Positions 62,749 through 64,000 of a stretch of 64,000 nt of DNA are shown piece by piece. How positions within the stretch are numbered: position 1 is the stretch's first letter; every line of letters begins with the position of its first letter. Where the stretch lies: positions 435,295-499,294 of the forward strand of contig NZ_SEUI01000001.1 of NCBI RefSeq assembly GCF_008370255.1, written 5' to 3'. This stretch comes from Pseudoalteromonas sp. FUC4 (GTDB lineage Bacteria; Pseudomonadota; Gammaproteobacteria; Enterobacterales; Alteromonadaceae). The notes below the pieces were generated by a model, which was given only the letters and a program-made list of their open reading frames with translations, did not search any database and was not told where the DNA came from. The translations under genes were made by a program, and so were the position numbers.

Positions 62749-64000
62749 TGGCACATTACCTTAATTATATAGGCGGTCAATGGCTTAATGCTGATACCCA
62801 TATAGATGTAATTAATCCTGCATCTGGGCAGTTATACGCAACAATTGCTAGTGCGACGATTAACGATGCAGATAAAGCGATGGCAGCGGCTAGACAATGC
62901 GTTAATAGCGGCGAGTTAAACGATATACGCCCTGCGATGCGCGCACACTGGATGCTCAATGCGGCGCAAGCAATAAGAGATATTGCTGATGAAGGGGCGC
63001 TCGAGCTATGTCGCGAAAATGGTAAATCTTTGCAAGATGCTAAAGACGAATTTTTAGAATCGGCTCGCTATTTTGAATACTACGCAGGTATGGCGGATAA
63101 ACTCGAAGGTACCTCTATTCCGCTTGGTAAAGACTACATTGATTTTACTCAATATGTGCCTATGGGTGTATCGGTTCAAATAGTGCCTTGGAATTTTCCA
63201 GTGTCTATTTGTGCACGCTCTTTAGCCCCGGCGCTTGCTGCAGGTAATGCCGTAGTTATTAAATCCCCTGAAATATCACCAGTAGGCATGGTGTATTTAA
63301 TTAGGGCACTTGAAAACTGTGGTTTTCCTAAGGGATCAATAAACTTACTTTGCGGAAAAGGCTCAGTTATAGGTAACCATTTAGTTGAACACGCTGAAGT
63401 AAATCAAATTGTTTTTACGGGTTCAGTGCCTACAGGGCAGCATATTCTTAAAGCATCTGCTGCGAGAGCAACACCTTCAGTAATGGAATTAGGCGGTAAA
63501 TCTGCCGCTATTGTTTTACATAATGCTGACTTACAAAACGTTGTAAGTAGTGTACGCAGCGGGATATTTTTTAATGCTGGACAAGTTTGCTCTGCTATGT
63601 CGCGTTTATTAGTACATAAAAGCCGTTATACAGAAGTGAAAGACGCAGTGGTAAAAATGGCTGAAAGCTTATTGATTGGCTCTGGCGAAGAGCAAGCTGA
63701 TTTAACGCCTGTTGTCTCAAAAGCGCAGCAAATCAGTGTTATGGCAATGATCGAGCAAGCTAAAAAAGAAGGCGCAAAAATCATCACCGGTGGCTATATA
63801 CCTGATATGCCTGGCTACTTTGTAGCACCAACCATAATTGAAGCAACGCCAGAAATGACAATAGCGCAAGAAGAAGTATTTGGCCCTGTACTTGTTGTTA
63901 TGCCGTTTGATACAGACACTGAAGCTGTTGCTATTGCTAATGGAACCGACTTTGGTTTAGTTGCGGGTGTGTTTGGTGAGGGCTTAAACCATGTATTTAA
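62748..64000 (+). CDS. NAD(P)-dependent aldehyde dehydrogenase (3' end outside the window)
   Basis: About 417 residues are present. It opens with HYLNYIGGQWLNADTHIDVINPASGQ, followed by VPWNFPVSICARSLAPALAAGNAVVIKSPE (cofactor binding), FTGSVPTGQHILK, the catalytic Glu247 in MELGGKSA and Cys281 in NAGQVCSAMSR. The C-terminal part EEVFGPVLVVMPFDTDTEAVAIANGTDFGLVAGVF is also typical. It starts one base before the Rieske stop ends, so it is co-translated. It should oxidise the aldehyde formed by the Rieske enzyme, for example betaine aldehyde to glycine betaine. Confidence 0.92.
   Translation, partial: MAHYLNYIGGQWLNADTHIDVINPASGQLYATIASATINDADKAMAAARQCVNSGELNDIRPAMRAHWMLNAAQAIRDIADEGALELCRENGKSLQDAKDEFLESARYFEYYAGMADKLEGTSIPLGKDYIDFTQYVPMGVSVQIVPWNFPVSICARSLAPALAAGNAVVIKSPEISPVGMVYLIRALENCGFPKGSINLLCGKGSVIGNHLVEHAEVNQIVFTGSVPTGQHILKASAARATPSVMELGGKSAAIVLHNADLQNVVSSVRSGIFFNAGQVCSAMSRLLVHKSRYTEVKDAVVKMAESLLIGSGEEQADLTPVVSKAQQISVMAMIEQAKKEGAKIITGGYIPDMPGYFVAPTIIEATPEMTIAQEEVFGPVLVVMPFDTDTEAVAIANGTDFGLVAGVFGEGLNHVF

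Overview
The window looks like a chromosomal segment of a low-GC marine gammaproteobacterium, most likely Pseudoalteromonas. That is an inference from gene content (NhaD, MksBEF, SNF- and BCCT-type Na+ symporters, a lysine-riboswitch lysC) and AT-rich codon use. It holds chromosomal genes on both flanks and one almost complete P2/HP1-like prophage of about 35.8 kb (roughly 15136-50973).

Left flank (1-15135): the end of a DUF4136 lipoprotein gene; an mksF-mksE-mksB condensin operon on the minus strand, with no mksG/jetD nuclease gene seen; nhaD; a lysine riboswitch controlling lysC; an Sfp-type phosphopantetheinyl transferase; an SNF-family symporter; a D-lactate dehydrogenase; a glutathione peroxidase; a 3-hydroxyisobutyrate-dehydrogenase-family oxidoreductase; and sbcB (exonuclease I).

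Prophage: it is integrated inside the 5' end of sbcB, at the codons for the first catalytic motif. The phage supplies a replacement N-terminus, and the displaced native start is still readable beyond attR (about 50953-50999). From left to right come: a P4-type integrase; an accessory block (membrane protein, YhaV toxin with an unusual partner, a frameshifted small gene, a leftover integrase 3' end, an O-acetyltransferase-like gene); a CI/Cro switch with four operator-like repeats; early genes (AlpA-like HTH, Dam methylase, gpA-type HUH replication endonuclease); a second accessory block with an Ogr-like activator, a PapB-like regulator and a candidate cos region; two holin-like membrane genes; portal and terminase on the minus strand; then the head and tail operon on the plus strand. 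The tail module includes a candidate endolysin, a -1 frameshifted E/E' chaperone pair, a tape measure with an internal duplication, and a fibre gene whose 3' end looks like the variable region of a diversity-generating retroelement (DGR). No reverse transcriptase lies in the window.

Right flank (51000-64000): a membrane-anchored protein and a secreted alpha/beta hydrolase; two near-identical copies of a small secreted protein with near-identical leaders, bracketing a CPA1 Na+/H+ antiporter and an outer-membrane gene broken by one stop codon; a porin; and a cluster that looks like quaternary-amine catabolism (LysR regulator, BCCT transporter, Rieske monooxygenase, aldehyde dehydrogenase running off the window end).

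The observations most worth following up are the DGR-like variable region without a visible RT, the sbcB start swap by the prophage, the YhaV toxin with a non-AbrB-like partner, the nuclease-less MksBEF operon and the duplicated secreted-protein cassette.
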